Of a DNA stretch of 64,000 nucleotides, positions 1 to 8,417 are shown piece after piece (positions within the stretch are counted from its first letter, which is position 1; each line of letters opens with the position of its first letter). The stretch lies in contig NZ_WRPK01000010.1 of the NCBI RefSeq assembly GCF_009755815.1, positions 186,001 through 250,000 of the forward strand, given 5' to 3'. The notes under the pieces are model-generated. The model worked only from the letters and a program-made list of their open reading frames with translations, ran no database searches and was not told the DNA's origin. The stretch is from Flavisphingomonas formosensis (lineage in GTDB: Bacteria > Pseudomonadota > Alphaproteobacteria > Sphingomonadales > Sphingomonadaceae). The position numbers were made by a program, and so were the translations under genes.

Positions 1-90
1 CGAATCGCCCGCAAAACGCACGACGACCGCCTCCGGCGCCGGATGCGCGGACGCTTCCCGCGGAGTGAGCTCTCGAGCGGCTGACGCCAT
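1..90 (-). CDS. 2-oxoacid:acceptor oxidoreductase alpha subunit, N-terminus only
   Basis: Only the first 30 codons are in the window; the gene runs off the left edge. After a variable leader the residues VVVRFAGDS appear. This is how the KorA-type alpha subunit of 2-oxoglutarate (or other 2-oxoacid):ferredoxin oxidoreductase begins its first nucleotide/CoA-binding motif (continuing GDG in the family). That enzyme oxidatively decarboxylates a 2-oxoacid to an acyl-CoA and reduces ferredoxin in the cytoplasm. The ATG at 88-90 has AAGGG upstream on the minus strand. It lies 75 bp downstream of the co-directional histone-deacetylase-family gene. The call rests on a short motif, so the family is likely but not certain. 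Confidence 0.55.
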   Translation of the reverse strand, partial: MASAARELTPREASAHPAPEAVVVRFAGDS

Positions 91-165
91 TATAAGATAC
101 CCTTCTTCTCAAGTTTGGGGCTTCCTACGCCCGCACGCCCCGGCTCTCAAAGAAGAAAATGTCGG

Positions 166-1071
166 TCAGGGCCGAGCGCCGCTTGCGTCGGCAAGCGTCA
201 GTATCGAACGGACGTGACGGTGTGTAACTGCCATGACATCCCGGCCATAACCGCCGCCGAGCACGCTCGCGAGCGGAATACCGGCGGTTTGCGCCGCAGC
301 CATGACGAGACGATCCCGCGCTTCCAGCCCCGCATCGCTCAACGCGAGCCGACCGAGCCGATCCTCGGCATGCGAATCGACTCCGGCCTGATACAATATG
401 ATGTCCGGATGAGAGCGATCGATCGCGAGAGGCAGGTGTGCCGCGAGCGTGTCGAGATAAGCGGCATCGTCCGTCCGGTCCGGCAAAGCCACGTCGAGAT
501 CGGACGATGCCTTGCGCGCGGGAAAATTCTTCTCGCCATGGATGGAGAAGGTAAAGGCCTCCTCGCGTCCGGCCAGCAGCATCGCCGTGCCGTCACCCTG
601 GTGCACGTCGAGATCGACGATCAAGAGGCGCCGCACATCTCCTTCTGCCAACAGCCGATGGGCGGCGATCGCCAGATCGTTGAACACGCAATATCCGGCG
701 CCACTATCCGCCAGGGCATGATGGCTGCCACCGGCGGTGTTCGCAGCGAAGCCATGGGTCAGCGCCAGCCGGGCGGCCAGCCAGGTGCCGCCGGGCGCGA
801 GCTGCGATCGCCGCGCCACGACATCCGTCACCGGAAAGCCGATCCGCCTCTCCTTCTCGCGCGGCACGGCGAGGCTCAGCACCTCGGCGACATAGGCGGG
901 GTCGTGCACTGCCTCCAGCCAGGGGCGTGGCATCGAATCGGGCACATGCTCGACGAAATCGGCGCCGCTTTCGCGCAGCGCGAGCATGACCATGCCGTGC
1001 TTTCCGAACGGATAGGGGCTGCCCGGCGGGGCGGCGACGGCATAATCGGGGTGATGGACGAGATGGAACAT
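166..1071 (-). CDS. histone deacetylase family protein
   Basis: A 301-residue zinc-dependent amidohydrolase of the HDAC/acetoin-utilisation superfamily, which removes acyl groups from lysine or polyamine-type substrates in the cytoplasm. Visible signatures are the active-site pair H117-H118 in GGSHHAL and the zinc ligands D155 and H157 in DLDVHQGDG. Further on come the GVDSHAEDRLG segment and the closing GGGYG loop, in the family order and spacing. Length is normal for bacterial members. I start it at the ATG opening MFHLVHH; the frame stays open far upstream but that part is antisense to the next gene. It lies head-to-head with the esterase gene at 1129 and upstream of the 2-oxoacid oxidoreductase. 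The substrate cannot be told from sequence. Confidence 0.88.
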   Translation of the reverse strand: MFHLVHHPDYAVAAPPGSPYPFGKHGMVMLALRESGADFVEHVPDSMPRPWLEAVHDPAYVAEVLSLAVPREKERRIGFPVTDVVARRSQLAPGGTWLAARLALTHGFAANTAGGSHHALADSGAGYCVFNDLAIAAHRLLAEGDVRRLLIVDLDVHQGDGTAMLLAGREEAFTFSIHGEKNFPARKASSDLDVALPDRTDDAAYLDTLAAHLPLAIDRSHPDIILYQAGVDSHAEDRLGRLALSDAGLEARDRLVMAAAQTAGIPLASVLGGGYGRDVMAVTHRHVRSILTLADASGARP

Positions 1072-1128
1072 CTTGATCGAAAGGCGATGGTGGTGGATCG
1101 GGGGCCGGACACGCAAGAGGAGTCCCCC

Positions 1129-2076
1129 TTGTCCCAACCCTTTATGCGCCCCGATGTGAGAGCTTTCCTCGATTATCTCAATGCCGCCCCCGGCCCGCGC
1201 ATCTATGAGGTCGACGCTCAGACCGCCCGGCAGATGTCGTCGGCGACGCATCAGCTGGCGGAAGTCCCGATCGGCCCGCTGGCCGTGATTCGCGATCTGG
1301 AGGCCCCGGGACCTGCCGGGCCCATCACGCTCCGGCTGTTCGACGCGCGCGCGTCGCGCGGACCGGGACCGGTGATGGTGTTCTTCCACGGTGGCGGCTG
1401 GGTGCTGGGCGATCTCAACTCCTATTCCCCGGTCTGCGCGGAGATCGCCCGCCAGCTCGACATTCCGGTGATTTCGGTCGATTATCGGCTGGCGCCCGAG
1501 CATCGCTGGCCGGCCGCGCCGGACGATTGCGAGGCAGCGGCACGCTGGATCGCGCAGCAGCCGGGGGCGCTGGGGCTGGAAGCGACCGGCCTTGTCCTCG
1601 CCGGCGACAGCGCAGGCGGCAATCTCGCCATCATCACCGCTCTCGCGCTGCGTGACGATCCCGCCCCAGTGCCGATGATCGCGCAATGGGCGATTTATCC
1701 GGCGACCGATCTTGCGGACAAATACCCGTCCTTCGACCTGTTCGGCACCGATCATTTCCTCACCAGGGAAGCGATGATCTGGTTCAACGACGCCTATCGC
1801 ATGGACTTGCGGCACTGGCGCGCCCTGCCCCAACTCGCCGATCAGAACGGCATGCCGCCGACGCTGGTGCTCACTGCCTCGCTGGATCCGCTGCGCGACC
1901 AGGGACGCGCCTATGCAGCGGCCGCGGTGCAGGCCGGCGTGCCGACCGTCTATCGCGAGGCGCAGGGCACCATCCATGGCTTCCTGACGCTGCGCAAGGC
2001 GCTGCCCTCGTCCCAGGCCGACCTGAACGGAGCCTGCGCGGCGCTGAAGCTGATGATCGCGGAGACCGCCAAATGA
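1129..2076 (+). CDS. alpha/beta hydrolase (HSL-type esterase)
   Basis: A 315-residue cytoplasmic esterase of the hormone-sensitive-lipase family, hydrolysing carboxylic esters of short to medium acyl chains. The oxyanion-hole motif HGGGW begins at residue 87 and the nucleophile elbow GDSAGG has Ser161. DPLRDQG carries the likely acid and TIHGF the catalytic His283, so the triad is complete. The start is taken as TTG at 1129 because AAGAGGAG ends 6 bp upstream. The next ATG (1144, MRPDVRAF) is 21 bp from that site and less well placed. The stop codon overlaps the rppH start by 4 bp (ATGA), so the two genes are probably translationally coupled. The physiological substrate is unknown. Confidence 0.9.
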   Translation: MSQPFMRPDVRAFLDYLNAAPGPRIYEVDAQTARQMSSATHQLAEVPIGPLAVIRDLEAPGPAGPITLRLFDARASRGPGPVMVFFHGGGWVLGDLNSYSPVCAEIARQLDIPVISVDYRLAPEHRWPAAPDDCEAAARWIAQQPGALGLEATGLVLAGDSAGGNLAIITALALRDDPAPVPMIAQWAIYPATDLADKYPSFDLFGTDHFLTREAMIWFNDAYRMDLRHWRALPQLADQNGMPPTLVLTASLDPLRDQGRAYAAAAVQAGVPTVYREAQGTIHGFLTLRKALPSSQADLNGACAALKLMIAETAK

Positions 2077-2543
2077 ATGGCCTGCCCTATCGTCCCGCCG
2101 CGGGCGTGATGCTTCTCAATGCGGACGACAAGGTGTTCGTCGCCCAGCGCATCGATACGACGCTGGAGGCCTGGCAGATGCCGCAGGGTGGCCTCGATAA
2201 GGGCGAGGATGCCGAGGCCGGCGCGCTGCGCGAGCTGGAGGAGGAAACCGGCATCGGTCCCCATCTCGTGCGGATCATCGCACGGGCGCGCAGCGAGCTG
2301 CTCTACGATCTGCCGGCCGATCTGGTCGGCAAGCTGTGGAAGGGCAAATATGGTGGTCAGCGGCAGACCTGGTTCCTCGCGCGCTTCCTCGGCAGCGACG
2401 GCGACATCGACCTGAATACGCCGCACCCCGAGTTCCGGGCCTGGAAATGGGCCGAACCGAAGGACTTGCCGGATATGATCGTGCCTTTCAAGCGTGCGCT
2501 CTACGAGGATGTGCTAAGGGAGTTTGCCGAGCATCTGAGCTGA
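2073..2543 (+). CDS. rppH: RNA pyrophosphohydrolase (Nudix)
   Basis: A 156-residue Nudix hydrolase of the RppH/NudH/IalA type. This enzyme removes pyrophosphate from the 5' triphosphate end of mRNA (and from diadenosine polyphosphates), opening transcripts to RNase E decay. The N-terminal YRPAAGVMLLN and QMPQGG are diagnostic of RppH. The Nudix box at about residues 40-62 is complete (G-x5-E-x7-REL-x-EETG). The C-terminal WKWAEPKDLPDMIVPFKR is the typical family tail. It starts in the ATGA overlap with the esterase gene. Length is normal. Confidence 0.95.
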   Translation: MNGLPYRPAAGVMLLNADDKVFVAQRIDTTLEAWQMPQGGLDKGEDAEAGALRELEEETGIGPHLVRIIARARSELLYDLPADLVGKLWKGKYGGQRQTWFLARFLGSDGDIDLNTPHPEFRAWKWAEPKDLPDMIVPFKRALYEDVLREFAEHLS

Positions 2544-2558
2544 AGGACGGAGGCCAGT

Positions 2559-3587
2559 TTGTATTTCAGCCGCCCGCTGCGCGCCCTGATGGCGCTCGTT
2601 CCTTTGACCTTCGCCTGCCCCGCCATCGCGCAAGACTTACTGGACAGCAGCTATCCGCCGACGGTGGTGATTCCGCCCCCGGCCCCGATCGTCACGCTGA
2701 TCATCCCGCCACCGCCCTCTCCCGAGGCGATCGCGCTGCCGCCGCCGGCCCGCGCGCTGATCGAGAAGGCGATATCGAGCGGCGATCCGCAGTCCGTGGC
2801 CGCGGTGATCAAGCTCGCCCGCGCCATGTATCCACAGGGCGCGGCACAGATCGACGCGCTGCAGGCCGAAAACGACGCGCGCATCGCGGAGAAGGCGGCA
2901 GCTGCAGCGCGCGCCCGCGCCGATCAGCTCGCCAATGCGAGCTTGCTCGAAAACTGGAAGGGCGAGGTCGAGGTCGGTGCATCCCAGACGACCGGCAACT
3001 CGGAAAGCGTCGGCGCCTATGGCTCGCTCAAGCTCAATCGCGAAGGATTGAAGTGGCGCCACAGCGTCAGCATCCGCGCCGATTACCAACGCACCGAACA
3101 TGTCACCACCACCGAGCGGATGAACGCACAGTATCAGCCGAACTACAAGTTCGACGACAAGCTCTATACCTATGGCATCGCCCAATATGAGCATGATCCG
3201 ATCTTGGGTTATGACGGCCGCTACACGCTCGGCGGCGGTATCGGCTACACCGTCGTCAAGAAGCCCACCATCTCCCTGTCCTTCGAAGGCGGTCCGGCGG
3301 TTCGATACACCGATTTCGTCGATGAGGATCGTCAGACAGCGCTCGCCGGCCGCGCCTCCATGGCGTTCAAATGGCAGGTTCGGCCGACCGTGACGATCCA
3401 GCAGGATGCCGCGGTCTATTTCGACAAGGGTAACAACACCGCCAACTCTACGACATCGATCGACACCAAGCTGATCGGCGCGCTGAAGGCCAGGTTCTCC
3501 TATAATATCCAATATGAAAAGAACGCCCCGGTCGGCACCGATCCCGTCGACACCACCAGCCGCGCGACCCTGCTCTACAGCTTTTGA
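2559..3587 (+). CDS. DUF481 outer-membrane beta-barrel protein
   Basis: A 342-residue exported protein. Residues 1-24 form a signal peptide ending ACPAIAQ. A proline-rich segment follows (about 32-68), then a charged, alanine-rich helical stretch (about 75-125). From about 130 to the end there is a run of alternating amphipathic beta strands with the start WKGEVEVGASQTTGNSES typical of DUF481/YdiY salt-induced outer-membrane proteins. The last residue is an aromatic (LLYSF), as in barrels assembled by BAM. TTG at 2559 is the start because GGACGGAGG ends 5 bp upstream. Function in the family is not established. The proline-rich and helical region before the barrel may be periplasmic. Confidence 0.85.
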   Translation: MYFSRPLRALMALVPLTFACPAIAQDLLDSSYPPTVVIPPPAPIVTLIIPPPPSPEAIALPPPARALIEKAISSGDPQSVAAVIKLARAMYPQGAAQIDALQAENDARIAEKAAAAARARADQLANASLLENWKGEVEVGASQTTGNSESVGAYGSLKLNREGLKWRHSVSIRADYQRTEHVTTTERMNAQYQPNYKFDDKLYTYGIAQYEHDPILGYDGRYTLGGGIGYTVVKKPTISLSFEGGPAVRYTDFVDEDRQTALAGRASMAFKWQVRPTVTIQQDAAVYFDKGNNTANSTTSIDTKLIGALKARFSYNIQYEKNAPVGTDPVDTTSRATLLYSF

Positions 3588-3595
3588 GAGACGAG

Positions 3596-4282
3596 ATGAA
3601 TCCCGAGTCGCTTGTCGTTGAAATTCCTACCGTTCCTATTGTCGGATCGGAAAAGCCGTTTCCGGTGCGCCGGATCTGGTGCATCGGCCGCAACTATGCG
3701 GAGCATGCCCGGGAGATGGGCGGCAATCCCGAACGGGAAGCGCCCTTCTTCTTCGCCAAACCGGCCGATGCCGTGGTGCCGGGCGGCGGCACGCTGCCCT
3801 TTCCGCTGGCGACCGCCGACCTGCATCATGAAATCGAGCTCGTCGTCGCGCTCGGCGGAGGCGGTATCGACATTCCGGTCGGTCAGGCATTGGACTGCGT
3901 GTTCGGCTACGCCGTCGGACTCGACATGACCCGCCGCGATCTGCAGGCGGAGGCCAAGAAGGCCGGCCGTCCCTGGGCGCTCGCCAAGGGCTTCGACGAA
4001 TCCTGCCCGATCAGTCCGATCGTGCCCGCGTCCCGCATCGGCCATCCCGATCGAGGGCGGATCGAATTGAAGGTCAATGGCGCGATACGGCAGCAAGGCG
4101 ACTTGGCCGACATGATCTGGCCGGTCGCCGAAGCGATCGCCTATCTCTCCCGCTTCGTGGCGCTCGCGCCGGGCGACCTGCTGATGACCGGTACGCCCGC
4201 TGGCGTCGGCCCCGTGCGGCCCGGCGACCGGCTGGTCGGACTGTGCGAAGGAGTGGGCGCGATCGAGGTAGACTATCTCTAG
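3596..4282 (+). CDS. fumarylacetoacetate hydrolase family protein
   Basis: A 228-residue enzyme of the FAH superfamily, closest in appearance to the fumarylpyruvate hydrolase/YcgM group, which cleaves acylpyruvates or decarboxylates oxaloacetate-like substrates with a divalent metal. Visible markers are IGRNYAEHAREMG near the N-terminus, PFFFAKPADAV, the metal-ligand segment DLHHEIELVV, KGFDESCPISP and the terminal MTGTPAGVGPVRPGD. Members of this type often sit in aromatic or amino-acid catabolism, but nothing here fixes the substrate. An in-frame TTG at 3584 overlaps the DUF481 stop. I prefer ATG 3596, preceded by a GAGAGACGAG purine stretch. Confidence 0.88.
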   Translation: MNPESLVVEIPTVPIVGSEKPFPVRRIWCIGRNYAEHAREMGGNPEREAPFFFAKPADAVVPGGGTLPFPLATADLHHEIELVVALGGGGIDIPVGQALDCVFGYAVGLDMTRRDLQAEAKKAGRPWALAKGFDESCPISPIVPASRIGHPDRGRIELKVNGAIRQQGDLADMIWPVAEAIAYLSRFVALAPGDLLMTGTPAGVGPVRPGDRLVGLCEGVGAIEVDYL

Positions 4283-4330
4283 CCGCCTGCGCTGTTGTGC
4301 AGGCTGCCGCATCTGTGGCACCCCCTGCTG

Positions 4331-6640
4331 ATGCGGCAGAAGGAACTGCGGCTGGCGCTGATCTGCTATGGCGGCATCAGCCTCGCCGTCTATATGCATG
4401 GAATCACGAAGGAAATCTGGCGGCTCGCCAAGGCCAGCCGGAGCTTTCACGAAGGCAATAACAGCTCCACGGGAACGCAGGGCGTCTATCAGTCGCTGCT
4501 CGCGCTGATCGAGGATAAGGCCGGCCTGCGGCTTCGGATCCTGACCGACATCATCGCGGGGGCGAGCGCGGGCGGCATCAACGGAGTCTTTCTGGCGCAG
4601 GCGATCGCGACCGGCCAGTCGCTCGAACCGCTGACCGCGATGTGGCTCGACTCTGCCGACGTCGACACGCTGATCGATCCCGACGCGCGCCCCTGGTCGC
4701 GCTTCTCGAAGATCTGGGCGGCGCCGATCGCCTGGGTAGCGACGGGCAAGCCCGGCGGCGCGGTGGAACGCACGGTCGACGAAACCGCGCGGGACGAAGT
4801 GCGCGCAAAATTGTCCAGCTTCGTGCGGGCGCGCTGGTTCGCCCCCCCGTTCGGCGGCACAGGCTTCACGGAGTTACTGCTCAACGCACTCGATGCCATG
4901 GCCGAAGCCCCCGCTGGCCCTGCCCTGCTCCCCGAAGGCCAGCCCCTCGACCTGTTCGTCACCGTCACCGATTTCCATGGCCATCCCGAGCGGCTGCAGC
5001 TTCACCTGCCGCGCGAAGCGGTGGAGACCGAGCACCGGCTGACCATCTCCTTCACCGACGACGGCCGCTCGCCTCGGACGATCGGCGACGCTGCGGAACT
5101 GGCGTTCGCAGCACGCGCCACGGCGAGCTTCCCGGGGGCCTTCCCGCCCTTCAGCGTCGCAGAGCTCGATCGCGTGCTCGAGCGGCGCGAGCGCAGCTGG
5201 CCCGGGCGCGCAGATTTCCTGAAGCGTATCCTGCCGCGCCAATTCGCCGCCGGCATGGCCGATCGTGCCGTGTTGATCGACGGATCGGTGCTCGCCAATG
5301 CGCCGTTCCGCCCGGCGATGGAGGCGCTGCGCGACCGGCCTGCGCGGCGCGAGGTGGACCGCCGCTTCGTCTACATCGATCCCAAGCCAGGCCGCCAATC
5401 CATCCGCTTCGGCGGGCATGAGGATGACGAGACACTGCCCGGCTTCTTCCGGACGATTTTCGGCGCGCTCTCGGATATTCCCCGTGAGCAGCCAATCCGC
5501 GACAATCTCGAATCCATCGCGCGCCGGTCGGAACGGATCGCGCGCATGCGGCGGATCGTCGATGCCATCCGCCCGGAGGTGGAGACCACGATCGAGCGCC
5601 TGTTCGGACACACCTTCTTCCTCGATCGGCCGACCGCCAGCCGCCTCGCCGTGTGGCGCGACAAGGCACAGGACGCCGCCGCCCGACAGGCCGGCTATGC
5701 CTACGCCTCCTACGGCCATCTGAAGCTGGAGCGCGTGATCGAGGAAATCGCGATCCTGCTCTGCGACCTCGTGGGCAGCGACCAGAACAGCCTGCCCAAG
5801 CTGCGCGACATCGTCCGCAGGGCGGCCGCGGCGCACGGCCTCGACAATGACGGCGCGATCGCCGCGGGCGGCGCAAGTGCCGAGGCGATCGCCTTCTTCC
5901 GTGCCCATGATCTCGGCTTCCGGATCCGCCGGCTACGTTTCCTCGCCCGCCAGATCGGCGAGATCGAACAGGCGGAGAGCTGCCCGCTCGATCTCGCCGA
6001 GGAGGCCCGCAACGCCATCTATGCCATGCTATCCCTCTATCTCGATCGGGAGACGGGCGCCTTCTACGGACCCGCGATGATCGACGCCGCGCGCAAGGCG
6101 GGGCGCGAACCCGCCAATACGCTCGACCGGCTGGCCGAAGCGCGCGATCTGGCTGCGATCGATGCGATGGCCGACGATCGCCTGGCCGCCGCCTTCTCGG
6201 CCCTGCCGCGAGCGGAACGGCGCACCATGCTGCTCGCCTATCTCGGCTATCCCTTTTACGACATCGCCACGCTTCCCCTCACCCAGAGCGAGGGCCAGTT
6301 CGAGTTCGAGACGATCAAAGTGGACCGGATCTCACCCGACGACGCCACCGCGATCCGCGAAGGTGGCGCGGAAGCGACGCTGAAAGGCATACAGTTCAAC
6401 AGCTTCGGCGCCTTCTTCAGCCGCGCCTATCGGGAGAATGACTATCTGTGGGGCCGGCTGCACGGCGCCGAGCGGCTGATCGACATCGTCGTTTCCGCCC
6501 TGCCCGAGGGAACGCGCCTGCCGCCTGGCCGCATCACGACACTGAAGCGGCAGGCTTTCCGATCGATTCTGGCTGAAGAGCGCAACCGGCTGACCGCCAT
6601 ACCCGAATTGTTCGAAACGCTGGAAAACGAGGTAGGCTGA
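4331..6640 (+). CDS. patatin-like phospholipase family protein (large type)
   Basis: A 769-residue protein with a patatin-type serine/aspartate lipase domain in its first half. The glycine-rich opening CYGGISLAVYMHG supplies the oxyanion hole, GASAGG carries nucleophile Ser79, and IDGSVLANAPF carries the dyad Asp317. The second half (about 400-769) is a long, mostly helical, arginine-rich region typical of the large bacterial patatin-like family (TIGR03607 type). I choose ATG 4331 (MRQKELRLALICYGG) over a slightly longer reading from 4295 because the conserved family start lies here; no strong ribosome site is visible for either. Predicted activity is lipid acyl hydrolysis at the inner membrane. 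It is followed by two hairpins and the LapA-domain gene. Confidence 0.88.
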   Translation: MRQKELRLALICYGGISLAVYMHGITKEIWRLAKASRSFHEGNNSSTGTQGVYQSLLALIEDKAGLRLRILTDIIAGASAGGINGVFLAQAIATGQSLEPLTAMWLDSADVDTLIDPDARPWSRFSKIWAAPIAWVATGKPGGAVERTVDETARDEVRAKLSSFVRARWFAPPFGGTGFTELLLNALDAMAEAPAGPALLPEGQPLDLFVTVTDFHGHPERLQLHLPREAVETEHRLTISFTDDGRSPRTIGDAAELAFAARATASFPGAFPPFSVAELDRVLERRERSWPGRADFLKRILPRQFAAGMADRAVLIDGSVLANAPFRPAMEALRDRPARREVDRRFVYIDPKPGRQSIRFGGHEDDETLPGFFRTIFGALSDIPREQPIRDNLESIARRSERIARMRRIVDAIRPEVETTIERLFGHTFFLDRPTASRLAVWRDKAQDAAARQAGYAYASYGHLKLERVIEEIAILLCDLVGSDQNSLPKLRDIVRRAAAAHGLDNDGAIAAGGASAEAIAFFRAHDLGFRIRRLRFLARQIGEIEQAESCPLDLAEEARNAIYAMLSLYLDRETGAFYGPAMIDAARKAGREPANTLDRLAEARDLAAIDAMADDRLAAAFSALPRAERRTMLLAYLGYPFYDIATLPLTQSEGQFEFETIKVDRISPDDATAIREGGAEATLKGIQFNSFGAFFSRAYRENDYLWGRLHGAERLIDIVVSALPEGTRLPPGRITTLKRQAFRSILAEERNRLTAIPELFETLENEVG

Positions 6641-6664
6641 GGCGGCTCCTGACGCCGCCCGGGT

Positions 6665-6694
6665 CGGAAATGGCGTGGCTCTGGCCATTTTCCG
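6665..6694 (+). terminator. hairpin after patatin-like gene
   Basis: CGGAAATGGC (6665-6674) pairs with GCCATTTTCCG (6684-6694) around a 9-nt loop, with one bulged T. A smaller GGCGGC/GCCGCC stem lies just before it. This follows the patatin-like stop and precedes the LapA-domain gene. There is no clean U run, so it could be an intrinsic terminator, an attenuator, or a structured leader. Confidence 0.45.
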
Positions 6695-6729
6695 TCACTT
6701 TGCCTAGATGGTCGCAAGGAGACGAGCAC

Positions 6730-7059
6730 ATGCAATTCCTCAAGACCCTCTTCTGGGTGGTGCTCGCCGTGATCGCGGCGGTGTTCTCGCTCAAGAACTG
6801 GTCGCCGCCGACGAAGATCGTCCTGTGGGGCGATCTGGAAGCCTATACGCCGCTGCCCGTGCTGCTCGGCATAACCTTCCTGATCGGCTTCTTGCCGCCC
6901 TTCATCCTGCATCGCGCGACGCGCTGGCAGCTTCGCCGCCGTCTCGAAACGGCTGAGCGGACACTGGTCGAAACGCGCGCCGCGCCCGAGCCGACGCTGC
7001 CCGCGGCCCCGCCTGAAGGCGCGCCGCTTCCTTCCCCCGTTCCCCCGGAAATGCCATGA
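6730..7059 (+). CDS. LapA-domain inner-membrane protein
   Basis: A 109-residue protein with two transmembrane helices (about 5-22 and 40-60) around the LapA/YciS-type sequence FSLKNWSPPTKIVLWG, then a basic amphipathic segment and a proline-rich tail. In enterobacteria LapA takes part in control of lipopolysaccharide assembly; here only the domain is recognised. The ATG at 6730 is supported by AAGGAGA 6 bp upstream; a longer reading from 6670 lacks this. The stop overlaps the pyrF start by 4 bp, so it is the first gene of the pyrF-trpF-trpB-trpA-accD block. Confidence 0.85.
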   Translation: MQFLKTLFWVVLAVIAAVFSLKNWSPPTKIVLWGDLEAYTPLPVLLGITFLIGFLPPFILHRATRWQLRRRLETAERTLVETRAAPEPTLPAAPPEGAPLPSPVPPEMP

Positions 7060-7730
7060 CGAGCTGCCTCTACGTCGCCATCGACACACCCGACCTCGGC
7101 CGCGCGCTCGAGCTTGCGAAGCGGGTGCGCCATCATGTGGGGGGGCTGAAGCTCGGCCTCGAGTTCTTCTGCGCCAACGGCCATGCCGGCGTGCGCGAGA
7201 TGGCCGCGCTGGGGCTGCCGATCTTCCTTGACCTCAAGCTCCATGATATTCCGAACACCGTCGCCAAGGCTGTCCAGGCCCTGCAAGGGCTGGAGCCGGC
7301 GATCCTGACCATCCACGCCGCCGGCGGCCGCGCGATGATGGAGGATGCCAAGGCCGCGGCGCCGCTCGGCACCAAGGTGGTCGCCGTCACGGTGCTGACC
7401 AGCCTGGACGGCGATGACCTGACTTCGATCGGCCTCGGCTCCGATCCGCATCCCCAGGTGGAGCGGCTGACCATGCTGGCACGCGAGGCGGGGCTGGATG
7501 GCATCGTCTGCTCGGGCAACGAAGTGGCGGCTGCGCGCAAGCTCTGGCCGGGCGGCTTCTTCGTGGTGCCGGGCGTGCGCCCGGCGGACGGCGAGCTGGC
7601 CGATCAAAAGCGGGTGATGACGCCGCGCCAGGCGCTCGACAACGGCGCCTCGATCCTGGTCGTCGGCCGGCCGATCACCCAGGCCCGCGATCCGGACCTG
7701 GCCGCGCGCGCGATCGAAGCCACTCTGTAA
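7056..7730 (+). CDS. pyrF: orotidine 5'-phosphate decarboxylase
   Basis: A 224-residue TIM-barrel enzyme that decarboxylates OMP to UMP, the last step of de novo pyrimidine synthesis. It has the catalytic D-x-K-x2-D array in FLDLKLHDIPNTV, the GGRAMMEDA segment and the phosphate-binding end VPGVRPADGE...LVVGRPI. The start ATGA overlaps the LapA-domain stop. Placing pyrF directly before trpF is a conserved arrangement in sphingomonads as I recall it. Length is normal. Confidence 0.96.
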   Translation: MTSCLYVAIDTPDLGRALELAKRVRHHVGGLKLGLEFFCANGHAGVREMAALGLPIFLDLKLHDIPNTVAKAVQALQGLEPAILTIHAAGGRAMMEDAKAAAPLGTKVVAVTVLTSLDGDDLTSIGLGSDPHPQVERLTMLAREAGLDGIVCSGNEVAAARKLWPGGFFVVPGVRPADGELADQKRVMTPRQALDNGASILVVGRPITQARDPDLAARAIEATL

Positions 7731-7772
7731 CGGCCTCTCCCGAAAGCGGGAAAGCGAGCCTAGATACGGACC

Positions 7773-8417
7773 ATGTCTCGAATCACCGCCAAGATCTGTG
7801 GGCTGTCGACGCTCGACACGCTCGATGCTGCCATTGGCGGCGGCGCGTCGCACGTCGGCTTCGTCTTCTTTCCGAAGAGCCCGCGCAACGTGACGCCGGA
7901 GCAGGCGGGTGGGCTGGCCGCCCGCGTGCCCGCGCATGTGGCGCGGGTAGGCCTGTTCGTCGATCCGGATCCCGGCTTCGTCGCGCATGTGCTGGCGGTC
8001 GCCAAGCTCGACGTCATCCAGCTCCATGGCGCCGAACCGCCCGAGCTACTCCACCGCGTCCGGGCGCATCCCGGCATCGAGCTGTGGAAGGCGATCCCGG
8101 TGCGGACCCGTGCCGATCTTGATGCGGGGCGCCTGTATCGCGGCACGGCGGACCGGCTGCTCTACGATGCCAAGCCGCCCAAGGGCGCCGACCTGCCCGG
8201 CGGCAACGGCCTGCGCTTCGACTGGAAGCTGCTGAACGGCCATTCTCATGCCCTGCCCTGGGCGCTTTCGGGCGGCCTCGACACGGACAACATCGCCGAA
8301 GCCGTCGGCATCACCGGCGCACGGCTGGTCGACATCTCCTCCGGCGTGGAAAGCGCGCCGGGAGTCAAGGATGTGGACAAGATCGCCGGCTTCCTCCAAG
8401 CGGTCGCACGACTATGA
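7773..8417 (+). CDS. trpF: phosphoribosylanthranilate isomerase
   Basis: A 214-residue TIM-barrel enzyme for the third step of tryptophan synthesis: an Amadori rearrangement of phosphoribosylanthranilate to CdRP. The opening [15 protein letters not shown] carries the catalytic cysteine. [12 protein letters not shown], the Asp-containing [14 protein letters not shown] and the phosphate-binding LSGGLDTDN all match TrpF. The 42-bp gap after pyrF holds a short TCCCG/CGGGA stem but no clear terminator. The last codons overlap trpB by 4 bp. Confidence 0.96.
   Translation: MSRITAKICGLSTLDTLDAAIGGGASHVGFVFFPKSPRNVTPEQAGGLAARVPAHVARVGLFVDPDPGFVAHVLAVAKLDVIQLHGAEPPELLHRVRAHPGIELWKAIPVRTRADLDAGRLYRGTADRLLYDAKPPKGADLPGGNGLRFDWKLLNGHSHALPWALSGGLDTDNIAEAVGITGARLVDISSGVESAPGVKDVDKIAGFLQAVARL

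Noticed and set aside
115-1128. Upstream extension of the esterase reading frame
   Set aside because: It runs antisense through the histone-deacetylase-family gene. A strong ribosome site marks TTG 1129 as the start.
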